8,429 nt of DNA from F23-B02 sp045642545 (GTDB lineage: Bacteria > Bacillota > Clostridia > Oscillospirales > Oscillospiraceae), in NCBI GenBank assembly GCA_045642545.1, contig JAZUJB010000072.1, positions 1-8,429 on the forward strand. The letters are read 5' to 3'. The notes beneath the pieces were generated by a model, which saw nothing but the letters and a program-made list of their open reading frames with translations, did no database searches and was not told the DNA's origin. Numbering within the stretch: position 1 is the stretch's first letter; each line of letters opens with the position of its first letter. The translations under genes and the position numbers were made by a program. Shown here piece by piece: positions 1 through 6,042 of the stretch.

Positions 1-1295
1 CCGCGCTTCTTTGCTTCGAAGGTGAGCTCGTCGCGGAAGTCGGGATGTGCAATTGCAATAAGCTGCTTGGTGCGCTCGCCGAGGCTTCTGCCGCGCAGAT
101 GTGCAATGCCGTACTCGGTTACGATGTAATCAACATCGTTCTTGCTGGTGGTGCAGATTGCGCCCGGAGTGAGAATGGGCTTGATCTTGCTGATTGTGCC
201 GCCCTTTGCAGTGGAGGTGAAAGCGATGAAGCTCTTGCCGCCCTTGGACTGGCATGCGCCGCGGACATAGTCAATCTGGCCGCCGGAGCCGGACATATGC
301 TTGGTACCGACAGACTCTGCGCAGACCTGACCGAAGAAGTCAACCTCGAGTGCTGCGTTGATGGAAATCATATTGTCGTTCTGGCAGATAACTGCGGGGT
401 CATTGACATAGTCAACAGGCAGAACCTCAATGCAGGGGTTATCATCAATGTAGTCGTAAATGCGCTGAGAGCCGAATGCGAAGGTGGTAACGCTCTTGCC
501 GCGGTGAATCTGCTTCTTGGAGTTATTAACTGCGCCGCACTCAATGAGTTCTACCATAGAGTCGGTGAACATCTCGGTGTGGATGCCGAGGTCGTGCTTT
601 GCCTTAAGTGCCATGCCGGTTGCATCGGGAATTGCGCCGATACCGAGCTGGATGCATGCGCCGTCGGGAATCTGCTCTGCTATGAGGTTGCCGATGGTAA
701 TGCTTGTCTCGTCAAGAGTTACGGGAGGCAGAACGGGCAGGTCGTGAGTGTACTCAACGATTGCGTCTACCTGAGAAATGTGAAGCTGAGTTCCGCAGAG
801 GCAGCGGGGCTGCTTCTCGTTGACCTCGATAAAGATGCGCTTTGCCTTGTCAATCATTGCCTCAGCATAGGAGCCGTTGTTTGCAAGGGAGAAATAGCCG
901 TGGCTGTCCATAGGAGATACGGAAACGCAGAATGCGTCATACTCGTACTCTGCACGGATGTGGCGAGGAATGTCACGGTAGTATGCGGGGAAAAGGTCAG
1001 CATAGCCGCCGTTGACTGCCTTGCGTGCGCCGCCGGAGGAGAACCAGCTGAAGCCGGTCATCTTGCCTTTGAGGCTCTCATCAGCATAGAACTCAAAGGG
1101 ATATACATCGAGAAGAGTCTGAACCTTTACGCCCTTGATATCGCTGTTTTTAATCTTGTTTGCGATTGCGGACATAATTGCAGGGGTCTGGGACGGGCCG
1201 GTATCCATACCGAACAGCCAGTCGTTCTGAACGCACTCTGCAAGTGCTTCTGCACTTGTGAGCTTCTGTGCGTATAATGCTTTATAATCGGTCAT
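1..1295 (-). CDS. Acetyl-CoA hydrolase/transferase-family CoA-transferase (4-hydroxybutyrate/butyryl-CoA type), 3' end cut by window edge
   Basis: This protein probably moves CoA between acetyl-CoA and a short-chain carboxylate such as butyrate, propionate or 4-hydroxybutyrate, in the cytoplasm. I read 431 codons from the ATG at 1295 to position 3 with no stop. Relatives are about 430-450 aa, so only a few C-terminal residues are missing. Family motifs, read by eye: EVNEKQPR near residue 156, a CoA-binding GIGAIPDA near 217, HTEMFTDS near 240, SGSGGQIDYV near 335, and a C-terminal VTEYGIAHLRGRS followed by IAHPDFRDEL. Glu241 in HTEMF falls where the family has the catalytic glutamate that forms the CoA-thioester intermediate (Glu238 in Clostridium aminobutyricum AbfT). 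The start is supported by AGGAG at 1308-1304, 8 nt upstream, and by a promoter further up. The family is clear; the acyl substrate is not, since butyryl, propionyl and 4-hydroxybutyryl enzymes share these motifs. Confidence 0.9.
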   Translation of the reverse strand, partial: MTDYKALYAQKLTSAEALAECVQNDWLFGMDTGPSQTPAIMSAIANKIKNSDIKGVKVQTLLDVYPFEFYADESLKGKMTGFSWFSSGGARKAVNGGYADLFPAYYRDIPRHIRAEYEYDAFCVSVSPMDSHGYFSLANNGSYAEAMIDKAKRIFIEVNEKQPRCLCGTQLHISQVDAIVEYTHDLPVLPPVTLDETSITIGNLIAEQIPDGACIQLGIGAIPDATGMALKAKHDLGIHTEMFTDSMVELIECGAVNNSKKQIHRGKSVTTFAFGSQRIYDYIDDNPCIEVLPVDYVNDPAVICQNDNMISINAALEVDFFGQVCAESVGTKHMSGSGGQIDYVRGACQSKGGKSFIAFTSTAKGGTISKIKPILTPGAICTTSKNDVDYIVTEYGIAHLRGRSLGERTKQLIAIAHPDFRDELTFEAKKR

Positions 1296-1335
1296 TTTTT
1301 ACACTCCTGAAAAAATTTTGTGTTAATTCTGATTT

Positions 1336-1364
1336 ATTATATAATAGTGCCATTTGAAATTCAA
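1336..1364 (-). promoter_or_regulatory. Sigma-A promoter of the CoA-transferase gene
   Basis: Read on the minus strand, the -35 box is TTGAAT (1364-1359, 4 of 6 consensus bases), followed by a 17-nt spacer and a perfect -10 box TATAAT (1341-1336). Transcription would start near 1329, leaving a leader of about 33 nt before the ATG at 1295. A perfect 11-bp palindrome, TTGAAATTCAA at 1354-1364, covers the -35 box and could be an operator, although it is short enough to be chance in AT-rich DNA. Confidence 0.75.
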
Positions 1365-1371
1365 GTATTGC

Positions 1372-1400
1372 TTTACTAACTTTTCCATAATTGCTATAAT
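1372..1400 (+). promoter_or_regulatory. Sigma-A promoter of dapF with extended -10
   Basis: The -35 box is TTTACT (1372-1377, 4 of 6 consensus bases), followed by a 17-nt spacer and a perfect TATAAT (1395-1400) preceded by TG in the extended -10 position (TGCTATAAT). Transcription would start near 1407, about 25 nt before the dapF ATG. Its -35 box lies only 7 nt from that of the divergent CoA-transferase promoter, so the two polymerases could compete. Confidence 0.75.
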
Positions 1401-1431
1401 TAAATTAATCACATTCTCAACGGAGGCAAAA

Positions 1432-2241
1432 ATGAAATTTACCAAAATGCACGGAGCCGGCAACGACTTCGTTATAATAAATCTTCTTGAAGAAAACATC
1501 AGCGAAGGTGAAATTCCCGAGCTTGCGCGCAGACTGTGCAGCCGCAGAACAAGCATTGGCGCTGACGGTCTTATGCTGACTACTAAATCCGAAACCGGCG
1601 CTGACTTTAAGCTGCTGTTTTACAACGCTGACGGCTCAATGGGCGAAATGTGCGGCAACGGAGCTCGCTGCATTGCTCGCTATGGCTACGAAAATGGCCT
1701 TGCAGGTGAAATTCAGCGAATTGAAACCACCGCAGGTCTTGTTGTGGGCGAAAGAATAAGTCAGACACTCTACCGCGTCAGACTTAACGACCCGAGCATA
1801 ATCGACCTTGAGCGCGAGGCTGAGGGGCTTTCCTGCTCTTACATTGAGCTTGGAAATCCCGGCATTCCGCACGCGGTAACCGTGCTTGATAATTGGGACA
1901 GCATTCCCGAGGACGAGCTGCGTGAGCTGGGCAGAAAGCTGCGCTACTCCCCTGCCTTCCCCAAGGGCGCAAATGTAAGCTTCGTAAAGCTCACGGATAC
2001 CGACTGCATCAAGGCAATCACCTTTGAGCGCGGTGTTGAGGACTTCACCCTTGCCTGCGGCACGGGCAGCGGCTCAATCGTTACGGCGCTCACCCTGAAA
2101 GGTCTTGTATCAGGTAAAAATGTCAAGGTATCTATGCCCGGCGGTGATTTGTTCATCACGCTTACCGCTGAAAACGGCGGCATTCACGATATTTTCCTCA
2201 CCGGCCCGACCTGCGTGGTCTGTAAGGGTGATTTGTATTAA
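1432..2241 (+). CDS. dapF: Diaminopimelate epimerase DapF
   Basis: This cytoplasmic, cofactor-independent racemase converts LL-diaminopimelate to meso-diaminopimelate, the last step before lysine and the crosslinking residue of peptidoglycan. The protein is 269 aa, a normal full length. It has the N-terminal HGAGNDF motif (residues 7-13), NADGS (65-69), the first active-site cysteine Cys74 in MCGNGARC, and the second, Cys209, in LACGTGS, preceded by ERG (199-201). The two cysteines act as the acid/base pair in this family. I chose the ATG at 1432 because GGAGG (1422-1426) lies just upstream and the promoter's -10 box is at 1395-1400. An upstream in-frame ATG at 1354 precedes that promoter and has no ribosome binding site. 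The gene stands alone between its own promoter and terminator, so it is probably expressed constitutively. Nothing looks truncated or unusual. Confidence 0.97.
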   Translation: MKFTKMHGAGNDFVIINLLEENISEGEIPELARRLCSRRTSIGADGLMLTTKSETGADFKLLFYNADGSMGEMCGNGARCIARYGYENGLAGEIQRIETTAGLVVGERISQTLYRVRLNDPSIIDLEREAEGLSCSYIELGNPGIPHAVTVLDNWDSIPEDELRELGRKLRYSPAFPKGANVSFVKLTDTDCIKAITFERGVEDFTLACGTGSGSIVTALTLKGLVSGKNVKVSMPGGDLFITLTAENGGIHDIFLTGPTCVVCKGDLY

Positions 2242-2273
2242 AAAAAGAACCTCCCAACAGGAGGTTCTTTTTT
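2241..2273. terminator. Bidirectional intrinsic terminator between dapF and the dehydratase operon
   Basis: The perfect 8-bp stem GAACCTCC (2247-2254) / GGAGGTTC (2260-2267) has a 5-nt loop. It is flanked by six A on the left (2241-2246) and six T on the right (2268-2273), which can pair to lengthen the stem. The T-run serves dapF on the plus strand and the A-run becomes a U-run for the convergent minus-strand operon, whose last stop is at 2286. The dapF stop codon overlaps the first base. Confidence 0.92.
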
Positions 2274-2285
2274 ATTTACATTATC

Positions 2286-2459
2286 TCAGACATAGTACTT
2301 ATGCTCTACCTTATTGTCATACCACCACTGGAGAATGGGGTCAACACAGTAAGCCATGAATTTCTCATCGAGATTGAAGAAATATATGGTGAACAGCACT
2401 GCAAATACACTGCTTGCGCCGCCAAGTGCTACGAGAGGAATTTTAACTGCTTTTTTCAT
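2286..2459 (-). CDS. Small single-pass membrane protein (57 aa), last gene of the dehydratase operon
   Basis: I do not recognise this protein. It has 57 residues: a lysine-containing N-terminus (MKKAVK), a hydrophobic stretch at about residues 7-30 long enough for one membrane helix, then a polar, aromatic-rich tail with WWY at 45-47 and ending YYV. The basic N-terminus predicts N-terminus inside and tail outside. It could also be an uncleaved signal peptide, as no clear cleavage site is visible. Translation is well supported: AAAGGAG (2474-2468) sits 8 nt upstream of the ATG, and the gene starts 16 nt after the stop of the HgdA-like gene. There is no promoter between them, and the terminator follows at 2273. 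It is therefore probably co-transcribed with the dehydratase subunits. Whether it tethers the complex to the membrane or is a passenger cannot be told from the sequence. Confidence 0.72.
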   Translation of the reverse strand: MKKAVKIPLVALGGASSVFAVLFTIYFFNLDEKFMAYCVDPILQWWYDNKVEHKYYV

Positions 2460-2475
2460 TGATATTTCTCCTTTC

Positions 2476-4065
2476 TTACCATGCGTGCTCATCGGGCAGG
2501 AACCCGATGGTCGGATCCAGAGGCTCTTCACGCATAACGGTGCGCATGTAATTGCTGAACTGGTCGCGGATCTGCTGACGGGTAAATACGCGAGGATCGC
2601 ATAGGTCGTGGGAAACCCAGACAATGTGGATTCCGCGTTCTCTTGCCTGATCTTCGAACTGGCCATGCATACCGTTGAGTGCCTTGCAGGACATATGCTC
2701 CCACATCATGACCATATCTGCATTCATCTGCTCAACAAACTTCCACAGCTCGTCAACGAGGACCTCGTAACCACCGTGAGTCTTGTTACGCATGATCATG
2801 TTCATGTTCAGGTAAGCCATATCCTTGTATGCCTGCTCATAGTTCTCGGGCTTATTCTCTTCGCAGAACTGCTTATCAACAACCATGGAAAGCATATCGG
2901 TAAGAGGAACAACACCCCAGCAGTTGACCATCCAGTAAAGCTGGTCAATGCAGTACTGTGGCTGAACGCCCCATACAACACAGCGATGGCGGTACTCGGG
3001 AGCCTGCATGGTCTTGTTCTTGTAGCCCTTGACGATAAGGTCGTTGATTTTCTTTTCAATGGGCGGGAATTCTGCGGAGCGGCCGCAGTTGCCCATATAG
3101 TCGGTATCGTTGAACAGTGAGAATACTGCGCCGTAGAACTGGGGATACGGTGTGGAGTTAACCTCCAGCCAGCTCCAGCGCATACGGGTGGTAGCATTGA
3201 CGCGCTTGATTGCTTCAAAGTATGCGTCCCAGTCCCACTTAACGCCCATCTGCTCTTCAACCCAAGCAATGCACTTCTTCATATCCTCTGCTGCGTAATC
3301 AAGTACATCGGGAGCTTCGTGGCGCATAGGTGCTGCCAGCTGGAAGGTGGGTATACCGTACTCACGCTCAAGGCGCTTCGCAATAAGACCATTGCCCATG
3401 AGTGAGCCGTCGCAGGTGGTGTTGACCTGAACTGCACACTTGCCGAGGACGGGGAAATCGTCTTCGATGGAGATACCTGCCTCTGCTTCGGGCATGGGGC
3501 AAACATCACCGGGGATGCCGGAACGCTGTGCGACATCGAGGTAATGGGTGGTAGAGTACTGAGTCATGATGTTTGGGGAGAACATGGTGGGGATCTCACG
3601 CAGAATTGCCTTTATCTGAGGGAAGCCCATCATAAAGACGGTCATTGCATTCTCGTCGGAAAGCACGCACTTGTCGCTGAATGCAACATCGTTACCCGCA
3701 CGGCGGTCGCCGCGGAGGGTTTCCTTGATGCACTTTGCAACATCCTTTACAACGAAGTCCATTGCAGTATGGGTGATGCGCAGGGTTTCATCGCGCTGAC
3801 CCATTGTGAACTTGTCAACAGCATGGGGAACTGCCAGGTAATTGGCCATCCAGCGATAGCGGAACAGACCCTTGATTGCGCCACGGCTCAGGGTAACATC
3901 AATAACGATGCCCCAGAGGTAAAGCCATCTGCTGAAATCATACAGAGTGTCCTTCAGGCCACGCCACTCGCGGCGTTTTCTTACCTTGCCGTCATTGAAG
4001 AGATTGCCATTTTGGGTTTCACCCTTTTTCTTCTTGGTATTGTATACAACATCAACAGTCTTCAT
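2476..4065 (-). CDS. 2-hydroxyacyl-CoA dehydratase-family protein, HgdA-like (alpha) subunit
   Basis: This is a 529-aa member of the 2-hydroxyacyl-CoA dehydratase/benzoyl-CoA reductase family. Archetypes are oxygen-sensitive heterodimers with one iron-sulfur cluster per subunit that eliminate water from 2-hydroxyacyl-CoA by a ketyl-radical route. It resembles HgdA of glutamate fermenters in motif order: GDVCPMPEAEAG (Cys189), NTTCDGS (Cys218), TPYPQFYG then SLFND near 305-320, RCVVWGVQP near 361, EHMSCKALNG (Cys460), and DLCDPRVF near 487. Cys189, Cys218 and Cys460 are the likely three cluster ligands. It is longer than HgdA (about 477 aa) or HadB (about 408 aa), mostly through about 100 extra N-terminal residues that include a basic segment (KKKK, RKRR) and an aromatic, hydrophobic stretch at 44-60. 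Its ATG overlaps the stop of the preceding gene as ATGA, with GGGAGG upstream, so translation is probably coupled. Family and pairing are secure; the substrate is unknown. Confidence 0.85.
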   Translation of the reverse strand: MKTVDVVYNTKKKKGETQNGNLFNDGKVRKRREWRGLKDTLYDFSRWLYLWGIVIDVTLSRGAIKGLFRYRWMANYLAVPHAVDKFTMGQRDETLRITHTAMDFVVKDVAKCIKETLRGDRRAGNDVAFSDKCVLSDENAMTVFMMGFPQIKAILREIPTMFSPNIMTQYSTTHYLDVAQRSGIPGDVCPMPEAEAGISIEDDFPVLGKCAVQVNTTCDGSLMGNGLIAKRLEREYGIPTFQLAAPMRHEAPDVLDYAAEDMKKCIAWVEEQMGVKWDWDAYFEAIKRVNATTRMRWSWLEVNSTPYPQFYGAVFSLFNDTDYMGNCGRSAEFPPIEKKINDLIVKGYKNKTMQAPEYRHRCVVWGVQPQYCIDQLYWMVNCWGVVPLTDMLSMVVDKQFCEENKPENYEQAYKDMAYLNMNMIMRNKTHGGYEVLVDELWKFVEQMNADMVMMWEHMSCKALNGMHGQFEDQARERGIHIVWVSHDLCDPRVFTRQQIRDQFSNYMRTVMREEPLDPTIGFLPDEHAW

Positions 4066-5261
4066 TTTTTGGCACCTCCCTGAATTTTCTTGATCTCAAT
4101 GCTTTCAACAAATGCCTGTACACGGGTGCGCATCTGACCGATAGAGGACGAAATGTTATAAGGTCTGTTAACAGCGAGTACATTGAAGCCGTAGTCTTCC
4201 TCAAGCATGGTAGCGCCGAGCAGCTTTTCGTATGCCCACGGGTCACAGAAGTTGACCTGCTCGTAAATTATGCCGTCTGCCTTGAATTCCTTTGCAAGGT
4301 CTGCAACATACTGCTTACGGCCGTAAACCTTGCCCATATTCATATAGCGGGGGCACTGGCTCATATAAACATAATGACGAGCAACCTGAGTGAGTGCATC
4401 TTCCTCGTCGTTCAGCTCGATGGGAACTCTGCCCGGGAATGTACCGAAGCAGTAACGATCGCAGCATACATATGCACCGCATTCCTCGATGAGCTTAATG
4501 AGGTTTACATCGTCAATTTCGGAGCCGACAACAGCAACGCGTGCGCGGTACTTCTTGGTGTCGGGTTCTCTTGCAGCAACTTCCTTTACTGTCTCTTTCA
4601 GCTTTGCCTTTATCTGCTGCTTGGGACAGACATATGTAGCAAGTACGAATACCGCATACTCATAAGCGGTGATTCTGGGACACTCTTCCTTGCGGAATTC
4701 GCTGAGCTGCTGAACGAGCTCGCAAATCTCATTGTGCTCCTTGACTGCCTTTCTGATTGCCTTGTCGGAAGTGTCAATACCGTACTTCTCTGCCATAGGA
4801 GTCAGAATGTGATTCTGGCACTGCAGCTTCATAAGTGCAACACCGTTTTCGTCTGCCTTAAGTGCAATTTCCATATTCTCATAGAAGAAATTGGGCTTGC
4901 CATCATCCATGGTATGCAGAAGTTCCATGTTCTCGGCGCAACGGTTAATCATTGTGCAGCCGTCAGGCGCTATAAGACCGTCTGCGAAATTGAAGCCGCC
5001 TTCAATTGCACGCTCGAGCAGCGCGCGGCTGGGCTCACAAAGCAGGCTGGTCATGTAGTAGGTTGCAATATCCATTGAACCAGTGTTAGGAGCAAACAGA
5101 CGAATGCCGAATGCATTACCGAGGTTCAGCAGCGGCTCGGGTGTGTTCTCGCACAGAAATGCGATGCATACCTTGCCCTTTGCCTTTTCCTTGGTAATGA
5201 GCTCATTGTTTGCTTCCTGCAGAAGATTTTCAAAGTATTGCAGGTGCTTTAAGTCTCTCAT
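4062..5261 (-). CDS. 2-hydroxyacyl-CoA dehydratase-family protein, HgdB-like (beta) subunit
   Basis: This 399-aa protein is the likely partner of the downstream HgdA-like subunit and the first gene of the operon. HgdB and HadC are about 375-380 aa, so its length fits. Cysteine motifs in order are LLCEPSRALLERA (Cys75), APDGCTMINR (Cys102) and VNFCDPWAYE (Cys339), the probable ligands of a three-cysteine iron-sulfur cluster. The C-terminal half carries the family signature: RVAVVGSEIDD at 241-251, IEECGAYVCCDRYCFGTF at 258-275, SQCPRYMN at 301-308, DGIIYEQ at 329-335, and the closing GQMRTRVQAFVE at 375-386. The start at 5261 is supported by GGGGGAG (5273-5267), 5 nt upstream. A promoter with dyads lies at 5320-5348. 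No gene for the ASKHA-type activator ATPase (HgdC/HadI) that normally injects the electron is present in the operon, so one must act in trans if this is a true dehydratase. A benzoyl-CoA-reductase-like or other reductive role is possible. Confidence 0.87.
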   Translation of the reverse strand: MRDLKHLQYFENLLQEANNELITKEKAKGKVCIAFLCENTPEPLLNLGNAFGIRLFAPNTGSMDIATYYMTSLLCEPSRALLERAIEGGFNFADGLIAPDGCTMINRCAENMELLHTMDDGKPNFFYENMEIALKADENGVALMKLQCQNHILTPMAEKYGIDTSDKAIRKAVKEHNEICELVQQLSEFRKEECPRITAYEYAVFVLATYVCPKQQIKAKLKETVKEVAAREPDTKKYRARVAVVGSEIDDVNLIKLIEECGAYVCCDRYCFGTFPGRVPIELNDEEDALTQVARHYVYMSQCPRYMNMGKVYGRKQYVADLAKEFKADGIIYEQVNFCDPWAYEKLLGATMLEEDYGFNVLAVNRPYNISSSIGQMRTRVQAFVESIEIKKIQGGAKK

Positions 5262-5311
5262 ATAAACTCCCCCGTTTCAAAAATTTTCAGTTGATTTTTG
5301 CAGGATATAGC

Positions 5312-5329
5312 TTGTTAACATTTTACCAT
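5312..5329. promoter_or_regulatory. Candidate Rex operator overlapping the -10 box of the dehydratase operon
   Basis: The plus-strand sequence TTGTTAACATTTTACCAT matches the clostridial Rex consensus TTGTTAA-N4-TTAACAA at 12 of 14 defined positions: the first half is perfect and the second differs at two bases. It covers the -10 box (5320-5325) and the predicted start region. That is where a repressor sensing the NADH/NAD+ ratio would block transcription when NADH is low. Rex commonly controls fermentation genes in Clostridia. The consensus was recalled, not searched, and no rex gene lies in the window. Confidence 0.5.
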
Positions 5330-5348
5330 TGTACACATTACAATTCAA
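5320..5348 (-). promoter_or_regulatory. Main sigma-A promoter of the dehydratase operon
   Basis: On the minus strand the -35 box is TTGAAT (5348-5343, 4 of 6), the spacer is 17 nt, and the -10 box is TAAAAT (5325-5320, 5 of 6). Transcription would start near 5313, giving a leader of about 50 nt before the ATG at 5261. Confidence 0.65.
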
Positions 5349-5376
5349 ATGGTTTATATATTTTCTACAATTTGTA
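5328..5376. promoter_or_regulatory. Two TACAA/TTGTA dyads in the dehydratase promoter region
   Basis: The first dyad is ATTGTA-CACAT-TACAAT at 5328-5344, with perfect 6-bp arms. It fills the spacer of the operon promoter and touches its -35 box. The second is TACAA-T-TTGTA at 5366-5376, just upstream of the -35 box. They share the same half-site and their centres are about 35 bp apart, roughly three helical turns, as expected for paired sites of one dimeric regulator. The regulator is not identifiable, and AT-rich DNA gives some such dyads by chance. Confidence 0.4.
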
Positions 5377-5400
5377 TAGTCTCAATTTTCGTTTTTGTGC

Positions 5401-5430
5401 ATTATAACAATAGAATTAGTGTATATACAC
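5401..5430 (-). promoter_or_regulatory. Possible second upstream promoter with extended -10 and a 12-bp palindrome
   Basis: The minus strand reads TGTTATAAT (5409-5401), a perfect -10 box with the TGn extension. At 17-nt spacing the -35 position is TGTATA (5429-5424), a weak match of 3 of 6 that lies inside the perfect palindrome GTGTATATACAC (5419-5430). It may be an alternative start for the dehydratase operon, with a leader of about 135 nt, or an operator. Confidence 0.35.
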
Positions 5431-5442
5431 ATAAATTTATAT

Positions 5443-5475
5443 ATAAAAAAGCAGTACGCAATATGCGTACTGCTT
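5443..5475 (-). terminator. Intrinsic terminator of the coiled-coil protein gene
   Basis: The perfect 10-bp stem GCAGTACGCA (5451-5460) / TGCGTACTGC (5464-5473) has a 3-nt loop and two more A-T pairs at the base. Read on the minus strand it is followed by six T (5450-5445). It lies 20 nt beyond the stop codon at 5495 and isolates that gene from the dehydratase operon downstream. Confidence 0.92.
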
Positions 5476-5494
5476 GATGCATTATTTATATGAA

Positions 5495-5950
5495 TTATTT
5501 TCCGGGAACGGAGAAAATGCCGGACTCGACGAGCTCCTTAAGGCCCTGATGAGACTCATACATCGCAAGCAGGCGGCTCTCAATAACAGACCACTTACTT
5601 TCAACCTCTTCATCGGCAGCAGCAAGGCGCTTCTGTGCAATCTCCTCTGCCTCACCTATAATCTCATTTGCCTGCTTTTCTACATCGGCAAGCATCTGGT
5701 CGGACTTCTCTGTCTGCTTCTTAAGATTTTCGAGATAGGTATTCGCAGTCAGCTGAGCAGCCTCAAACAAGCCGCAAATCTGAGCAGAAGCGTCGGCAAG
5801 TGAACCGGAATCGCTGACTATAATCTCATAGCTGTCAAGCTTTGTCTGAAGCTCTTCTACCTTTGCCTTAAGCTTTTCAATTTCCTTCTCCTGATCATGT
5901 ATTAACATCATCATTTCATTCTTGGAAAGATTCATAGAATCGATTTTCAT
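5495..5950 (-). CDS. Coiled-coil protein of unknown function (151 aa), DivIVA-like in character
   Basis: I cannot assign a function. The 151-aa protein is soluble, highly charged and almost entirely helical. Residues about 9-45 form a heptad-like coiled coil (EKEIEKLKAKVEELQTKL). A less charged core follows at about 46-75 (GSLADASAQICGLFEAAQ), then a second long charged helix to about 130 and a short tail ending VPGK. This layout recalls clostridial DivIVA-like or scaffold proteins, some loosely annotated as DNA repair protein, but that is memory and not a match I can verify. I chose the ATG at 5950, which has AAGGAG (5964-5959) exactly 8 nt upstream. The in-frame ATG at 5989 has no ribosome binding site and lies upstream of the predicted transcription start. 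The gene is a single unit with its own promoter and terminator. Confidence 0.82.
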   Translation of the reverse strand: MKIDSMNLSKNEMMMLIHDQEKEIEKLKAKVEELQTKLDSYEIIVSDSGSLADASAQICGLFEAAQLTANTYLENLKKQTEKSDQMLADVEKQANEIIGEAEEIAQKRLAAADEEVESKWSVIESRLLAMYESHQGLKELVESGIFSVPGK

Positions 5951-5979
5951 TACCTTAGCTCCTTCATTGATTTCAAGTA

Positions 5980-6008
5980 ATTCTATCATCTGAATTTGCT
6001 AATTTCAA
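5980..6008 (-). promoter_or_regulatory. Sigma-A promoter of the coiled-coil protein gene
   Basis: On the minus strand the -35 box is TTGAAA (6008-6003, 5 of 6), the spacer is 17 nt, and the -10 box is TAGAAT (5985-5980, 5 of 6) with a TGn extension directly before it. Transcription would start near 5973, leaving a leader of about 23 nt. This decides the start codon of the gene, since the upstream ATG at 5989 would not be in the mRNA. Confidence 0.72.
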
Positions 6009-6042
6009 GTACATTATATCTGATTAATGCACATAGAATCCC

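Noticed and set aside
45..1277. A 410-codon open frame on the plus strand
   Set aside because: It lies opposite the CoA-transferase gene, which has clear family motifs, a ribosome binding site and a promoter. The antisense product is cysteine-rich without any recognisable pattern, as expected from the complement of codon-biased DNA.
1317..1330. TTTTGTGTTAATTC as a Rex site at the CoA-transferase promoter
   Set aside because: Only one half resembles the operator; aligning the second half gave almost no matches.
1354..2241. A longer dapF starting at the ATG at 1354
   Set aside because: That ATG precedes the extended -10 promoter at 1395-1400 and has no ribosome binding site. The 269-aa start at 1432 begins directly with the family's N-terminal motif.
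2608..3120. Plus-strand open frames opposite the dehydratase genes, including 3544-4083 and 4374-5078
   Set aside because: They lack ribosome binding sites and recognisable domains, and they overlap well-supported genes on the minus strand.
5341..5352. The 9-mer TTCAAATGG shared, in opposite orientation, by the CoA-transferase and dehydratase promoters
   Set aside because: It is short, AT-rich and differently placed relative to each promoter, so chance is the simpler explanation.
5951..5989. A 13-residue N-terminal extension of the coiled-coil protein from the ATG at 5989
   Set aside because: There is no ribosome binding site, and the predicted transcription start (about 5973) is downstream of that ATG.
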